Assembly (NCBI GenBank): GCA_963783095.1
Contig: CAWAMR010000002.1
Span: 744,001-808,000 of the forward strand
Length of the DNA: 64,000 bases
From: CAWAMR01 sp963783095
GTDB taxonomy: Bacteria; Planctomycetota; Planctomycetia; Gemmatales; Gemmataceae
Direction of reading: 5' to 3'
The notes beneath the pieces are model-generated. The model made no database searches and was not told the DNA's origin. It worked only from the letters and a program-made list of their open reading frames with translations. Each line of letters starts with the position of its first letter. The first letter of the stretch is position 1. Positions 63,756 to 64,000 of the stretch are shown here, one piece after another. A program made the translations under genes and the position numbers.

Positions 63756-64000
63756 ATGCGCTTCAGGACCAAACGACTCCTGATTGGAGAAGCCTCGGGG
63801 CTGGCCCCCGATCAGGTGAATTATTTCCCGTGGTCGCCGTGGGCCTGCGCGGTGTCGATCGGTCAAACCATCTTCAATCATCCGGCCAGACAACTGGGAT
63901 TCATCGTGCTCAGCGCAGCGGACCTTTTGCTGACCTGGTGGTTGCTCAAAGGCTCGGGCGGCCAGGTTTATGAAGCCAATCCGGTTGCCTCTCCCTGGTT
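63756..64000 (+). CDS. DUF5658-like membrane protein, 5' part
   Basis: The frame opens at ATG 63756 (CGGAG upstream) and runs off the window end after 81 codons. It reads MRFRTKRLLIGEASGLAPDQ..., then GFIVLSAADLLLTWWLLKGS and GGQVYEANPVASPW. The DLLLTW-LL ... EANP pattern is that of DUF5658 small membrane proteins. Only the first helix is inside the window. Confidence 0.65.
   Translation, partial: MRFRTKRLLIGEASGLAPDQVNYFPWSPWACAVSIGQTIFNHPARQLGFIVLSAADLLLTWWLLKGSGGQVYEANPVASPW

Noticed and set aside
1..64000. CRISPR array
   Set aside because: The only regular direct repeats (26624-26835) have no unique spacers; each unit is almost identical.
1..64000. tRNA or rRNA genes
   Set aside because: No cloverleaf with a TTCRANNC-type loop and acceptor pairing, and no conserved rRNA segment, was found by eye.

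Overview
The window looks like chromosomal DNA of a planctomycete, most likely a member of the Gemmataceae. Evidence is the gene content: two DUF1549/DUF1553 (PSD1) secreted proteins, one with a cytochrome-type CxxCH; two DUF1559 proteins; a receptor-like Ser/Thr kinase; Uma2 and DUF4058 proteins; a squalene-hopene cyclase; and several protein families that I know only from planctomycetes. This is recognition from sequence, with no database search.

Layout. 0.2-2.1 kb: squalene-hopene cyclase (minus). 2.1-9.2 kb: four paralogues of a planctomycete family beginning MTE-x-x-WL, a frameshifted Rpn/PD-(D/E)XK nuclease, two SYLF proteins and a 40-residue basic ORF. 9.4-12.5 kb: a broken large protein with a peptidase-like tail and a glycosyltransferase. 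12.6-15.9 kb: a Tat-type sugar isomerase-like protein and a DUF3352-like secreted protein. 16-20.1 kb: NAD supply (nadE, pncB) with an ArsR regulator. 20.2-21.1 kb: a small toxin-antitoxin-like operon. 21.3-22.8 kb: a retron-like reverse transcriptase with a hairpin in front. 23-30.9 kb: a proline-rich secreted protein, a kinase fused to a periplasmic-binding domain, a PSD1 cytochrome and a bestrophin. 31-38 kb: tandem Uma2 genes and a giant secreted WD40 protein. 38-40 kb: a thioredoxin-fold protein with an in-frame TGA that looks like selenocysteine. 40-44.6 kb: DUF4058, an OLD-like ATPase plus DUF3226/TOPRIM pair, an RNase HII-like protein and a HIT protein. 44.7-48.2 kb: two DUF1559 paralogues. 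49-50.6 kb: the main-type sigma-70 factor. 51-57.3 kb: PSD1, small conserved proteins, a group II intron relic, a CPBP protease relic, an RND-porter/haem chimera, a DUF4058 relic and a DinB protein. 57.4-64 kb: alpha/beta hydrolase, MFS transporter, an IS110 relic, a TolC-like coiled-coil protein, an enolase-superfamily enzyme and the start of a DUF5658 protein.

Three features run through the whole window. First, intergenic regions are full of long inverted repeats (arms up to 43 bp, often perfect) of at least eight unrelated sequence families; several lie beside truncated genes. Second, about twenty single-base frameshifts, mostly +1, interrupt otherwise well-conserved genes, including the sigma factor; an insertion-biased sequencing error is the simplest explanation. 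Third, gene relics are common (group II intron, IS110, CPBP, DUF4058, MTE family). No tRNA, rRNA or CRISPR array was seen.

The observations most worth following are the candidate selenoprotein at 38090-40003, the RND-porter/CxxCH chimera at 55112-56569, the palindromic elements, the reverse transcriptase with its upstream hairpin, and the ATPase-TOPRIM pair at 41546-43227.
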